A stretch of DNA of 64,000 nucleotides from Theristus sp. LFF4_11 (Eukaryota; Nematoda; Chromadorea; Monhysterida; Xyalidae): the NCBI GenBank assembly GCA_030248135.1, contig JASANC010004736.1, positions 1 through 64,000 of the forward strand, given 5' to 3'. The translations under genes were made by a program, and so were the position numbers. Below, in pieces: positions 19,323 to 29,654 of this stretch. Below the pieces are notes generated by a model that worked only from the letters and a program-made list of their open reading frames with translations, made no database searches and was not told where the DNA came from. Position 1 is the first letter of the stretch; every line of letters starts with the position of its first letter.

Positions 19323-22300
19323 CAGGCTCGCTCAGCGGATCTGGATTTACGACGCGAAACGAGTCAGAGAATCCAAATCGTTCAATCATTTTTGTGACCG
19401 GCCAGTCAAACCAGAAGTTGCAGTGCGTTTGTGACGTTGCAGGTGTCCAATCGAGATGAGAAGCAGAGTTGAAATCGCCCGCCAGAATTAGTGGGTTCTG
19501 AAAAAAGAAAAGAGTTGACGTTTTTAATTAGGTAAACGCCGATTGGTTAGGTTGGTTCCTTCGGGTTTCCGGAATCGGTGGGGGGCGTGCTTCAAATATT
19601 TAAAAAACTCAGTGTGCTAGCATAATGTTGTTCCAGGTGTTTATTTGCAACGTTCAAAGTTTAAAAATCGCACATCAGTACAGGCACCCACAGGAGAAAT
19701 AGAATGTGAAATGTTTTGAAACGTGAGTTAATCGTGAGTAACGTTGGCAAGCGTTATGCAAAAAATCAGGGACGTTGTTATTCAACGTTATTAAACGTTT
19801 TCACGTATTTTGGAACGTTAAGTAACGTTATTCATTGCATCATCAATATTGTATGCAACACAAAAAACACACGTGGACACTGATAACATGCACGTTTACA
19901 AGCGTTAACTTCTTCACAAACGTGCGTTTCATTGTAGCGTTCTAAAACTTATCAAAATTCTGTTTCCCCTGTGACCATTTCCTTTAATCCTTTAATAAAG
20001 GGAAAAATTAAACAATGAAAATGAAGTCCTTACGTCATTGTTGTATCTGTGCGCAATCAAACGCAGAACATCTTCCATTTCTCTTATTCGCACTAGAAAT
20101 AAAAAAAAATTATATCCTTTCTGATGAATATGCAAACTGAGACTGAAAAAATAGATTTTATGGCGTGAGAAATTTCGATTATTTAGCCATCAATCCGTTC
20201 AAAAAACATTGAAAAATTCAGTCAATAATTCGTTGACCAAACGTTTTATTGGTGAAAACTGTCGAACAAAAGTGCCAAAGAACTCATTCAAATTGTACTG
20301 GTTTGGGTAGGTCTTTCAGTGGTAATGGACAGTCAACTAATCTGTTCCAATTTTACAGCATGTTTCTTCAAACCTGTCACTTTTCGCAAAAAAAGCTCGT
20401 GGAAGAAAAATAGGATCGGCGTTGGATAAAAATATAAGTGCATTCAGCCGCAAATGGGCTGTTTACATTCAACGAACCCCGCGGTCCGGCACATTCATTT
20501 TCGTTTTGCTCACTGTAACTCAAAGTGTCGCATATATGCTCTGTATTCTGAGAAAAGGTGACAGGTTTAAACAACCTTACTTTACCAGTTTAATTCAAAA
20601 AAATCTTCAGCGCCAACCGGTTTCCCCACGTTCCACAATCTCAATTCTCTGTTGCCTGTTCAAGTTCGGATTGTTGCAAATCAGCTCCGGTCCCATGTTC
20701 TTGTAGTCAAGATGGGCGTTCCACACCGTAACATTCATGGGGGTGCTGTTGAACTGGATCGGGTTCAATCGGACGTCGATCCCGATAGCGTGCGGCAACT
20801 GAAAATTGATTTAATCAGATACCGTATTACCTCTAATAAACCCCCATGGGGGTTTATTTCTTCAGCGACTTCTGGGGGTGGGGGTTTATTTTTGGGGGGG
20901 GGCTTTATTTTTGGGGGGGGGGTTTATTTGGAAACCATTTTTCGGAGTGGGCAAAATGGCAAAAATACCTTCCATGGCAGGAAGGAAGTCGCAGAAACTT
21001 CTAATCTACATAGAAATTTCCTTTTACAACAGCCTTTTGTAATGAAATTACCATTAACTCATCCATTTGGAGCCTTTGGTAGCACAATTTCATCATTTTC
21101 ACTGCAACCAGCCACTGAATTCGCTGGGTATGTGTTTCAAACAGGTTTCAATAATCCCCCATGGGGGATTATTTTTGGGGGGGATTATTTGGAAAGTTGT
21201 CGAGGGGGTGGGGGTTTATTTTTGGGGGGGGTTTAATTTTGGGGGGGGTTTATTAGAGGTAATACGGTAGAAACACAAAAGCCTATGCGGAAGGACATTC
21301 AGGAAAAAGCAGTGCATACAAATTTGGGAGCACTGTACTACTGCGTGCATTTTTGTGTCCTGGAAACTACTTTTCATTCATTGGAAAGACCTGTGCAAAC
21401 GGAAAACTGCTTGAAAGTTTGAAAATCAGTGGTCAAAGAAGAGCAATCTTTCGGTTGAGTCTGGATTAAAAGAACGTGGTTTTATTGGACAAAAAACGGT
21501 TGATTGCAGACACTGAAGAAAGAGAGGAACAATATGTTCAAGGAACCCCGTGTGTACTTGTAGAAATGTGTCCGTTATGAACACCCGAAACACACAGGCT
21601 TTAAGTAGTTCTCAGATGAGAACAGGTGGCAGTGGGACCTTTTCCCATTTTCTATTTCCTGTTTTTAATCTTCATTGTCTTGTTATACTGAGAAAACGGA
21701 GAAACAATCTGTTCAAGGAACTACCGCAAGTTTGCCGCCGCAAACCAAATTTAGAGCAGTCTGTCTTCCCCATTAATGTCACCTTTACCATTCTGAGTTC
21801 AGTGTCCTAGTCTGTCCCACCTCGTTGATGAACGTGTCAGCGAGCAGCTCATGTCTCGTCAGTATGATCAGCCGCTTGAACGTGTTCGCAGTGATGTTGC
21901 GCAAATCGAACCGCTCGCCGCCGCCGAGTGCCGCTTTCCAGTCGGGACCGAGAAAATGCAGGAACGTTTCGACGTTCACTGAGATCGGCCAAATGTACTC
22001 CTGTTATTTTTTGTTTTGTTTTTCCTGTAATTTTCGGCGATTTTTTAGTTAGGACTACGTAATCCTGTTTTTTGTTTTTCTTGGGATTTTAAACGATTTT
22101 TTAGCCAGGGCTAACCCGGAGAAGCGCACAGATGCAGAACGCCGTCGAGTAGCGCGCCCATCGAGCCTATACACCCCTCGGCGGGACTCGATACACTCAT
22201 CAGAAACTCCCGGTAATCCGTATTTTTGTGTATATCAATATCAAGTTTGGTATTTTTCGCGTGTGTGGTTGGCACGGGCATATGCTGCACATGCAACACC

Positions 22301-23134
22301 CAGCACAGCACGGGTATTTTTCAACAAGACCCAAAAAACACCTGAAGAACGGCGATATCTGGGTTGGTCAACAGTAGATGCTCTGCAATGCGCATCAGTC
22401 CTCGATCAACATTGCGGCCAAACAGCCACGTGTTGAACGTGATCACTCGCAGTTGTCGATGCGAAGATTGCTAAAAAGTTGTTTTTTTTAATCAAAAACG
22501 TTTCAAATTTATGCAGCCGCCGTTCTGAAAGACACAAAGAAAGTCAACAAGCTGCTCAATGATCAAAATTCTGTAATCGAGCTACATACTCGTTCAGTTA
22601 CCGTAAAGTCTTGCATATAAGGTTCCTCCCACTTATAAGACCCCCACCCAAAAGTGGGCGGAGTGTGACACGGGCGGGAAACCAAAAAATTCAAAATTTT
22701 GACATGGTCGAAATCCTACCCCGTTTATAAGGCCCATAATTCCTAATGTTCGCTTTATAAGACCTCCTCCCACTTATAAGGCTGTCACACGAAATTCCAC
22801 TTTTTTTAGAAATTTTCGATTTTCAAATTTACATATATATGTATAAGGAGACCTTATATGCAAGACTTTACGGTACTTGCTTGGTTTTGTTTTCAGTGTT
22901 GTGTGACACGACCGACCAATCAATTGTTCTGCCTGCACCGTCATCACCGGCATCAAATTCAACACTGTCGCCTTTATTGATGGTTTTTGTGGGAAACGAT
23001 TCTTTACAGATTATAGAACATCCAATCTAAAGCTGATTGCCGAGCATTTTTCCTGAATTGCAAAAAAACCTTGAAATTCAACTTACGGTGTTACTGGGTC
23101 TTGCTGCAGTTAACAGCACCATCACAATTGTCAT
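19323..23134 (-). CDS. Secreted EEP-superfamily phosphodiesterase/nuclease, 3' end missing
   Basis: Seven exons on the minus strand join in frame: 23,087-23,134; 22,877-23,026; 22,342-22,470; 21,821-22,000; 20,618-20,798; 20,034-20,092; 19,323-19,497. That gives 307 codons, then a G|GTAAGA donor. The first exon gives MTIVMVLLTAARPSNT, a probable signal peptide; an in-frame ATG 39 bases upstream is an alternative start. EEP motifs in order: RVITFNTWLFG (catalytic Asn), PDIAVLQE (catalytic Glu; the Glu opens exon 4), VWNAHLDY, and ILAGDFNSASHLDW (Asp, Asn), then DWPVTKMIERFGFSDSFR and NPDPLSEPG. The family should continue with a TW..RID.I segment and a terminal S-D-H, about 100 residues. I find neither between exon 7 and the inverted arm. 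The family includes DNase I-like nucleases and sphingomyelinase-like enzymes; the substrate cannot be told. Intron 4 holds an ACCGTATTA element and intron 2 an ACCGTAAAG element. Confidence 0.8.
20820..21269. mobile_element. ACCGTATTA-type element, copy 3
   Basis: TACCGTATTACC... GGTAATACGGTA, inverted counterpart of copy 2, in EEP intron 4. Internal G runs, CCCCCATGGGGG twice, and the shared AGCCACTGAATTCGC block. Confidence 0.85.
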
Positions 23135-23308
23135 TCCTCTCAGGTCCAGTTGGTGTTTGGAAAAAATGATCATTTTGCTCGTGTGAACGTGGACTGGAAT
23201 GCTGCAAATCAGGTGACAAGGCGAAATACGTACAACCGCATAGTTTTTACTTTTTACACTAATTTAAAAAAAGAAATTTAATTTTTGATCTGAGTCTGAG
23301 ACATTACA
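21270..23308. repeat. Large inverted repeat, right arm
   Basis: Mirror of 16,733-18,783. Carries exons 1-4 of the EEP gene in the orientation that continues into exons 5-7 in the spacer, so this arm is the parental one. A dispersed ~75-base motif lies at about 22,085-22,166 (minus). Confidence 0.93.
22599..22875. mobile_element. ACCGTAAAGTCT-type short inverted-repeat element, right copy
   Basis: TACCGTAAAGTC... GACTTTACGGTA with TA target site. Read on the gene strand, exon 2 ends GCAA|GTACCGTAAAG, so the element supplies bases of the donor. Removing it restores GCAA|GTAACTGA, also a usable donor. Confidence 0.85.
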
Positions 23309-23618
23309 TACCGTATTACCCCCAATAAACCCCCATGGGGGATTAATACGTCAGCGACTTTTAGGGGTGGGGGTTTATTGGGGGGGGGGGGGGATTATTG
23401 GTGGGGGGGGGTTTATTTTACAAAAAATTCTAGGGGTGGGGGTTTGTTGAAAAATGGCAAAAATACATTGCATGGCAGGCAAGAAAGTCGCAGAAACTTC
23501 TACTCTACATAGAAATTTATAAACTCTACATTATTCGGAAACTGGTCGGGGGGGTGGGGGTTTATTGGTGGGGGGGGGGATTAATGGTGGGGGGGGGTTT
23601 AATGGGGGTAATACGGTA
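23309..23618. mobile_element. ACCGTATTA-type element, copy 4
   Basis: TACCGTATTACC... GGTAATACGGTA, shorter than copies 2 and 3, with long G runs around 23,377-23,415. Lies about 175 bases upstream of the EEP start codon, so within the promoter or 5' UTR. Confidence 0.8.
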
Positions 23619-24900
23619 GGCACTGGTAAACAAACATTGTTAACAAAAAACACGTTCAAACCAAAACAAAAAAATAAACACTTTTTATTGCTGCAAAAGT
23701 TACATCAAAAACCTGGATATTAAAATCAGTTTTTAGAGGCAGCTTTTGTCGTTGTTCATGTAACGTTATCCGTTACGTGTTATTTATTGTGTTTTTGCAC
23801 AAATCTGGGTCACATAATGTAGGTGGAAATGCACAGAAGCGACATTATTTTTCTGCATTATTAGAAACTGCAATGTTGCACAAACACGTTCACCGAAATG
23901 AATAATTCGGCCCACGAAAAATAGCATTCAATCGATCTGTAAAGTGTATCTGAGTTTTGGCGCAACGGGTGTCAAAAGTCTCGCCCGCCGAACACTTTTG
24001 ACAACGGTATATAGCACATATTATTGGTCTCTCTCCACACGATTTTTTTGCGTTCTTTGAGTGACACCAGAACGTGTACGGAATGGCCGTTTAAACATGG
24101 CAGCTTTTTTCAGGGTGCAAGGAGCGCGCGAAATTTGAATGAAAGGAAAAAGACTTTAAGAAATCAAATTGTGTTTAAATTTGGTGTGTGTTTTTTAAAC
24201 TAATTGCTTCTTCGTGCTATTCTGTTCATTCTATCTCCCTTGTACACACGATTGGAAATTATCTTGGCATTCTTGAACAGCCAACTCCTAGTCTGCGACT
24301 GATCCCGCCTTGATGGAGAATACAAGGACTGCCTTATTTATTCGGCCATACTGTATTTTCTTTGTCACCACATTTACTTTGCCTTTGATTATATGTACAT
24401 TTGCGTCACCATGGAAAAACTCAGTCATTTCTCGGGTGCTTGGCCAGCAGGAGTGAACGGCGGGGGGGGGGTGGGGGGGGGGGGGGTCAGCAACGGCACG
24501 CTGAAGAGATACCACACTTGATGATACCCTAAGTGATGCCGTTCCATAACTTATAACATGAACGACACTCTGTCCAATTTGTGTATAACATGAAACAAAA
24601 TCGAAAACACGCCGGCGATGTTCCCATTGACCGGAAAACACTTACGAAAAGCTCCCGCGGTCAGTCTGGCGCTCAGAAATATTAATTTTTAAATAATGTT
24701 ATGCTCTATTTGTAGGATATTACTAATGGTTTGGTGGCACCACTAATGGTATTACGGATGGGATATTTTTTGGTTTTGGAACCAGAGAATGTAAAAGTCT
24801 CGAGCGTCGTCTCGACTCGGCGAATCGTGTCTCGAGTCTCGTTTTGTCTCGACAAAATCGTGTCTCTGAACAACACTACTGGTGAAATTTGATTTAGTAG
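23619..24900. other. Gene-poor stretch with a long G tract
   Basis: No gene recognised. An interrupted run of G occupies 24,462-24,486. A minus-strand ORF over it (24,288-24,641) is probably spurious: its Pro-rich part is just the G tract. Bases 24,090-24,165 (ACATGGCAGCTTTTTTCAGG) recur at 56,383 inside a ZMIZ intron, so a dispersed repeat is present. Confidence 0.5.
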
Positions 24901-24908
24901 GTTTAGGA

Positions 24909-27900
24909 CAGGGTCCCGTCACTGACGACACGAGAATGTTGCCATGATGCGGGCCATAGCTTTTTTTGCGCCTACATCGGTCAAATTGGGTCATCGACCA
25001 CTCAAAATGATCGCACGGGGACAAAGAATTTGTTTTCGGCCATAAAAACTTTTTTGGCCCAAAATAATTATCACTTTTGGCCAAAAAAAACGATTTTTAA
25101 AGAAAAATAGCCTTGATTTTTTAAATTGTTTTATTTTTAAAAAAAACATAGTTCGGTTACAAAAAAACAAATTAAATAGCGACGTGCTAGAGACGTGTGC
25201 GCAACTGAAAAAAAATAAACCGGGCTCAGACTATGACCTGTGTGAGTGCCGCGCACAAAACAATTAAAAATTTTGCTAATTTGCTCATTTTTTAAATGTT
25301 CAAAAGTCTCCAGAAAACGTCTTATGTAAAATTTTAAAAATCCAAGTGCCCAGCACTAACGTCAGGTTGCTCCCACATTGTTTTAAACCTTAACCAGGTT
25401 TAGACTAGGACTTATGAGACGGTAGTAACACGAAAACTCAAAATGACACCAAAAAGTGCCCATTTACCGACTTTAAAAAAACTCCAAAAAACATGCCAAG
25501 CTTTCTTTTTGTGTCAAATCTATTCTATCATAAGGCCAACGTGTTGTCTCATTGAAATGACGTCCAACCAAGCTGAGACCAGAACTGTTTCCATTGCCGC
25601 TTTATCGAAAATGCTAAATTTCGTCAAAAACAAAAAAATAAGGACTGGTGTTCCAAAGATCTTAGAAAACGTCTATTGTGAAAATTTTGAAAATCCAAGT
25701 GCCCAGCACTAACGGCACTTTTCTTTAATGCTAAATAGTTGGATTTTTCAATATCTGTTGAGTTTTGAGTTTATGGACTCTGTTGCACACTCGGAAATGA
25801 GTAATTTACACAAATTTTGACTTTTTCGTCAGGCACTCACGCTGCGAATTGTATGGTTTTTTGGTGCCATTTTGAGTTTCCGTGTTACTACCGTCTCATA
25901 AGTCCTAGTCTAAAGCTGGTTAGAGTTTAAAACAATCTGGGAGAGCAACCTGCCGTTAGTGCTGGGCACTTGGATTTTTAAAATTTTACATTAGACGTTT
26001 TCTAAGATCTTTGGAACACCTGTAAACAACGGAATTTTGCGAAATTTTGAAATGTGTTGTGCGCGGCACTCACACAGGTCATAGTCTGGGTCCTGTTTTA
26101 TTTTTTTCAGTTGCGTACACGTCCGCAGTATATCGCTATCCATTTTGTTTTTTATTTGAAGAGTCTATATTTTTCTGGATTTTTTTATTTTTTTGTGCGA
26201 GGGGTATTTTCGACGAAATTTAGCAATCTCGACAGAGCAGCAGTGAAACCAGTCCTAGTCTTAGCTTGGTTGGACGTCATTTAAATGAGACAACAAGTTG
26301 GCTTTATGATAGAATAGATTTGACACAAAAAGAAAGTTTGGCTTGTTTTATGGAGTCTTTTTAAAATCGGAAAATGGGCGCTTTTTGGTGTCATTTTGAG
26401 TTTCCGTGTTGCTACCGTCTCATAAGTCCTAGTCTAAACCTGTTTAGCGTTTAAAACAATGAGGGAACAACCTGCCGTTAGTTGTGGGCACTTGGATTTT
26501 TAAAATTTTACATAAGACGGTTTCCGGAGATTTTTCAACATTTGAAAAATGAGCAATTTTGCAAAATTTTGAAATGTTTTGTGCGCGGCACTCACACAAG
26601 TCGTAGTCTGAGCCCGGTTTTATTTTTTTCAGTTGCGCACACGTCCGCAGTATATCGCTATCTACTTTGTTTTTTTTATTTGAAGAGTCTATATTTTTCT
26701 GGATTTTTTTATATGTTTTGTGCGAGGGGTATTTTCGACGAAATTTAGCATTCTCGACAGAGCGGCAGTGAAACCAGTCCTAGTTTGAGCTTGGTTGGAC
26801 GTCATTTCAATGAGACAACAAGTTGGTTTTATGATAGAATAGATTTGACACAAAAAGAAAGCTTGGCATGTTTTCTGGAGTCTTTTTAATGTCGGTAAAT
26901 GGGCATTTTTTGGTGTCATTTTGAGTTTCCGTGTTACTACTGTCTCATAAGTCCTAGTCTGAAACTAGTTAGAGTTTAAAACAATGTGGGAGCAACCTGC
27001 CGTTAGTGCTGGGCACTTGGATTTTCAAAATTTTACATTAGACGTTTTCTGAGATCTTTGGAACACCTGGAAACAATAGAATGTTGTGAAATTTTGACTT
27101 GTTTTATGCGCGGCACTCACACAGATCATAGTCTAAGCCCGATTTTGTTTTTCTCAGTTGCGCACACGTCCGCAGTATATCGATATTTTCTTTGTTTTTT
27201 TATTTGAAGAGTCTATATTTTTTGGATTTTTTTTATTTTTTGTGCAAGGGGTGTTTTCGACGAAATTTAGCATTTTAGATAAAGCGGCAGTGGAAACAGT
27301 TCTGGTCTCAGCTTGGTTGGACGTCATTTCAATGAGACAACACGTTGGCCTTATGATAGAATAGATTTGACACAAAAAGAAAGCTTGGCATGTTTTCTGG
27401 AGTTTTTTTAAAGTCGGTAAATGGGCACTTTTTGGTGTCATTTTGAGTTTTCGTGTTACTACCGTCTCATAAGTCCTAGTCTAAACCTGGTTAAGGTTTA
27501 AAACAATGTGGGAGCAACCTGACGTTAGTGCTGGGCACTTGGATTTTTAAAATTTTACATAAGACGTTTTCTGGAGACTTTTGAACATTTAAAAAATGAG
27601 CAAATTAGCAAAATTTTTAATTGTTTTGTGCGCGGCACTCACACAGGTCATAGTCTGAGCCCGGTTTATTTTTTTTCAGTTGCGCACACGTCTCTAGCAC
27701 GTCGCTATTTAATTTGTTTTTTTTTTGTAACCGAACTATGTTTTTTTTAAATAAAACAATTTAAAAAATCAAGGCTATTTTTCTTTAAAAATCGGTTTTT
27801 TGGCCAAAAGTTATTAGGCCAAAGATAATTATTTTGGGCCAAAAAAGTTTTTATGGCCGAAAACAAATTCTTTGTCCCCGTGCGATCATTTTGAGTGGTC

Positions 27901-27987
27901 GATGACCCAATTTGACCGATGTAGGCGCAAAAAAAGCTATGGCCCGCATCATGCCAACATTCTCGTGTCGTCAGTGACGGGACCCTG
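24909..27987. mobile_element. hAT-type non-autonomous element with long inverted arms, 3.08 kb
   Basis: Starts CAGGGTCCCGTCACTGACGA and ends with its reverse complement. It is flanked by a perfect 8-bp direct repeat GTTTAGGA (24,901-24,908 and 27,988-27,995). CAGGG termini and 8-bp target duplications are hallmarks of the hAT superfamily. The inverted arms run about 720-730 bases (to about 25,630 and from about 27,255). The middle is a tandem array of ~525-bp units in the orientation of the right arm. No transposase frame is visible, so mobilisation would need a helper elsewhere. Confidence 0.9.
25855..27480 (+). repeat. ~525-bp tandem units inside the hAT-type element
   Basis: The block TTGGTGTCATTTTGAGTTTC followed by CTCATAAGTCCTAGTCT recurs at about 25,860, 26,387, 26,909 and 27,432, spacings of about 522-527. 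An inverted copy lies in the left arm near 25,405-25,460. Units also share CACTCACACAGGTCATAGTC. Confidence 0.88.
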
Positions 27988-27995
27988 GTTTAGGA

Positions 27996-28821
27996 CTTTA
28001 TGACTGCTAACTTCTAAATTTTATAAAACTCGCCAAAAGCATTTCACTTAGGTCAAACTTGTCGTATAAGGAGCACTGATGGGTTGGTGAATCCGTTTGC
28101 TTAAAAAAGTTGCGAAGGCATTCGAATCAGTCACTCCAAACTGAAACTTTAGTGCCTGTACTTTGACAAACGGGCGTTTTTAAAGCAAATGAGTCATTTT
28201 AGTCCGGACACGTTTGAATAAATCCGCAATACCACCATAAAACTCGCCTCGCCCCAGTGATTGTTCACAGACTAAAAAGCTATCGATGAAATTGTTTTAA
28301 AATGGTTCGCAATCCAACGTAATGAAAATGTATGCCACAAAATCGAGCTTAGAAATCTGGTAAATCCGCAAAATAACATGGATAATTTTTGTTTTTCTTT
28401 CAAATTTATATGCGTCCATCGAATTAGAGTAGTATTACAACATGGCATGGCACACGACATTAAACAAATATCACAACAGAAAAGTCACAAACTAGAAAAC
28501 TTACAGACAACAGAGATTCACAATAAAAACACCAAATAAAAAAATCAAAATAAAAACGCCAGAAATCGTCAGCCCTTCCGAATGGCGACGGCGAAGCGGC
28601 AAAGTTTGTTCTGATTACGTTGTTTCGTTATTTTATTTTATTTGAATTGATTTGTATCAGTTCATTGTATGTTTGTGTTTTAACATTAATTTGGAAAAAA
28701 TAAGTTTGAAAAATAAGTTTGAAGCGTGTACTGTACTGATGAGAAAACCCTACATGCCGTGAGTCTACAGCCATAATTTTCGAAACTCACGTTCACCGCT
28801 TTTCTGGTTGTATTTGGTTTG
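27996..28821. other. Spacer with a relic of the kelch-like 3' exon
   Basis: Mostly AT-rich sequence without genes. Bases about 28,507-28,605 match 9,204-9,290, the last codons and 3' flank of the kelch-like final exon (CCGAATGGCGACGGCGAA). One extra C breaks the frame. It is a remnant of another family member just upstream of copy B. Confidence 0.65.
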
Positions 28822-29213
28822 GTTTGATGTACAAAAATTGTGGAATTGTTGATAAGAACACGCAGATGTCATTTTCAATTTGTTCGGTTGTATTGTGCTT
28901 TTTTACTTTGTTGCATCACAACAGCAACCCACTGGCTGGTGAGCGAAGAACCTTGAATAAAAATCCAACTTCAGTTCTGAATTTCAGAAACAAAACATCC
29001 AGTAAAGCTGGACCGAAAAGGGAGAGCAGCTGATTTTTGTTACGTGTAAAAATCTTTTTTTACAAATCAAAAATTAGGATTTTTAATTTTTATGATGAAA
29101 TTTCAATCAGACCCAACCCTACCCAATGAAAAATGTGTGATAAAACCACAGTACACAGATCCGATTTGTAATCATTCAAATGTGATGATTACACCGGCAG
29201 ACGCGAACGCGTA

Positions 29214-29489
29214 TTGTTAATCGAGTTATACGTCAATGAAAAAGCTTGTTCTTGTGAACATCGAAGTAAAGTTACTGACACCCTCGTTTTAGATGTACAG
29301 AATGCACACACGCAAATAGGCAAAAACCTCGAAACCAAAAAATATATACCGGTAGTTTGCACCGCTCCTTCAAAAGTCGACAGTAACTTAAGTTACCACT
29401 ACATCAGTCAAAATGGCAAGCAAAAACCGTTTTTTGTCATCGAAATGAAATCAGTCAGGCAGGAGTCAGCAAAAAGTTTAAAAGTCTGA
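29214..29489 (+). CDS. Hypothetical small ORF, copy B
   Basis: Twin of 8,801-9,079, 91 codons, with a three-base in-frame deletion and two replacements. No recognised function; possibly not a gene. Confidence 0.2.
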   Translation: MLIELYVNEKACSCEHRSKVTDTLVLDVQNAHTQIGKNLETKKYIPVVCTAPSKVDSNLSYHYISQNGKQKPFFVIEMKSVRQESAKSLKV

Positions 29490-29654
29490 ACGTTTTCAAA
29501 ATTCAAACAAACTGACAACTGTTTAAAAAACAACCACGCTTATTTCTTGAGTTGGGTTGAACAATACCTACTACTTCTGAAACACCCTGTAGAAAACTCA
29601 CAATCAACAGATATTCACAATAAAAACATGAAACTAAAAACCACGATAAAAACG

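Noticed and set aside
21789..21820. Longer EEP exon 4 ending GAATG|GTAAAGG
   Set aside because: Gives phase 2, incompatible with exon 5; the GAG|GTGGGA donor gives the phase-0 join.
22500..22524. Possible 25-base extra EEP exon (NGGCINLK) with AG and GT borders
   Set aside because: It leaves phase 1, which does not fit the next exon; exon 2 joins exon 3 directly in phase 0.
25443..27441. Recurrent ~90-codon frames beginning MTPKSAHLPTLKKLQKTC
   Set aside because: They recur with the hAT-type tandem units and arms, have stops at varied places and no known motif; repeat-derived.
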